NCBI GenBank assembly: GCA_910576205.1
Contig: CAJTHL010000005.1
Span: forward strand, 62,001-126,000
Reading direction: 5' to 3'
Source of the DNA: Clostridia bacterium
Lineage (GTDB): Bacteria > Bacillota > Clostridia > Lachnospirales > Lachnospiraceae
Length of the DNA: 64,000 nucleotides
Shown: piece by piece, positions 63,416 to 64,000 of the stretch
Layout of the letters: the number at the start of each line of letters is the position of its first letter
How positions within the stretch are numbered: position 1 is the first letter of the stretch
Notes under the pieces: generated by a model
What the model was told of the DNA's origin: nothing
The model's input: only the letters and a program-made list of their open reading frames with translations
The model's database searches: none
Translations under genes and position numbers: made by a program

Positions 63416-64000
63416 TCAAGCTTCCTGGCGGCCCAAAACCGCCTCCACCAAAGCTTTTCCGTCTGATTTTACAATAGTTATGGGAACTTGTAAAGCCTTT
63501 TCCAATTCTGCCACAGTCATATCGTCCAGAAAAACCCTCTCCCCGCTGCGAAGCATGTGCCCGCTTAAGAGAAGCGTCTCCCCAAGCTCCCTTCCCTTTA
63601 GCTGTTCCCTCAGGTCCTGCCCGGTGAGAAGCCCGGCCACGGTTATCTGCTCCCCGAAAAACGTATTCTCCACGGCAATCACCCGGGCCTCCACATAGGG
63701 GAATTTCTCCCGGATCCTGTCCATATGCTCCTTGATAAAAGGCGCCGCCAGAACGCCTGTGGCGATGGTCAGCCTGCGGCTGTGGACATCCTTCCCCTGC
63801 AAAGCACCTGTCTCCCCGGTAACCGGAGTCTCCTCCAGCTGCTTTAGGGCCTCCTCCACCTCGTCCTTAAGAAGCCGCAGCATGCCCACCCCGTTTTCCA
63901 GCTGGAGATACCCGTCGTAAGTTTCCGCCTCCGGAATGGGCTGTCCGGCCAGTATATACCACTCGTCGCTGGCGTGGATGAAATGCGTCCCCTGCTCTCT
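63416..64000 (-). CDS. DUF512 family Fe-S protein, C-terminal part (5' end outside the window)
   Basis: The open frame continues to the window edge, with upstream codons reading HASDEWYILAGQPIPEAETY and ENGVGM before the long C-terminal domain (LTIATGVLAAPFIKEHMDRI, VAENTFFGEQITVAGLLTGQ-like region, SGHMLRSGERVFLDDMTVAE). This matches the C-terminal DUF512 domain of PDZ/radical-SAM-type proteins that often precede der. The visible part is about 195 residues; the radical-SAM and PDZ parts would lie outside. Confidence 0.85.
   Translation of the reverse strand, partial: REQGTHFIHASDEWYILAGQPIPEAETYDGYLQLENGVGMLRLLKDEVEEALKQLEETPVTGETGALQGKDVHSRRLTIATGVLAAPFIKEHMDRIREKFPYVEARVIAVENTFFGEQITVAGLLTGQDLREQLKGRELGETLLLSGHMLRSGERVFLDDMTVAELEKALQVPITIVKSDGKALVEAVLGRQEA

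Noticed and set aside
62156..63466. Long plus-strand frame opposite der
   Set aside because: It is antisense to the double GTPase, has no start signals, and is His/Leu-rich as expected for a shadow.

Overview
The window reads as a chromosomal segment of a spore-forming, anaerobic Clostridia bacterium, most likely Lachnospiraceae. The reasons are the clustered sporulation genes spoIVB and spo0A next to recN/argR, a corrinoid-reactivation protein of the RACo type, one-carbon folate genes (fhs, fchA, folD), a two-component-controlled Mgl-type sugar importer, and dense minus-strand operons. Base composition is fairly GC-rich, except for a few AT-rich islands (about 24.7-26.4 kb and 31.0-31.7 kb) that look acquired. 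No rRNA, tRNA or CRISPR array was seen.

Layout. 1-11.9 kb: a conserved housekeeping and sporulation block transcribed leftward (asp23, nusB, xseA, xseB, ispA, dxs, tlyA, nadK, argR, recN, spoIVB, spo0A, then the first codons of a probable glgA). 12.0-15.3 kb: a BlaI/M56 (BlaR1-like) regulatory pair with its own promoter and three operator-like dyads. 15.4-16.4 kb: a rhodanese and the remnant of a TetR regulator. 16.5-24.7 kb: a sugar-uptake locus in the order response regulator, histidine kinase, membrane-anchored binding protein, mglB, mglA, mglC, in which mglA carries an in-frame TAG. 24.7-33.4 kb: an accessory region with an AAA ATPase and overlapping partner, azlCD, a DUF1848 protein, a leucine-rich-repeat-like protein, a decayed AlbA_2-type gene interrupted by a 767-bp element with perfect 14-bp inverted ends, and a DUF2185-DUF4241 protein. 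33.6-40.6 kb: a lipoprotein, prfC, a GNAT protein, a membrane ferredoxin-type protein, a nitroreductase and a chemoreceptor. 40.7-45.0 kb, rightward: cobI, an ABC-2 exporter pair and a RACo-like protein. 45.1-48.6 kb: folD, fchA, fhs. 49.0-51.9 kb: a cupin-PocR-histidine kinase with its response regulator. 51.9-58.2 kb: branched-chain amino acid genes (two leuCD-type pairs, ilvC, ilvN). 58.4-64 kb: two zinc-ribbon/membrane proteins, gpsA, plsY, der and a partial DUF512 protein.

The most striking feature is a dispersed palindromic element of about 100 bp, present at nine loci plus one probable micro-remnant, singly or as tandem copies with a 101-103 bp period. Every copy lies directly upstream of a gene, in the same orientation relative to it, and its conserved tail runs into an AGGAGG-type ribosome-binding site. 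It looks like a mobile or duplicating 5'-leader element. The other top items are the 767-bp insertion with a non-transposase cargo gene and the promoter-like sequence which that cargo shares with the AAA ATPase 5 kb away.
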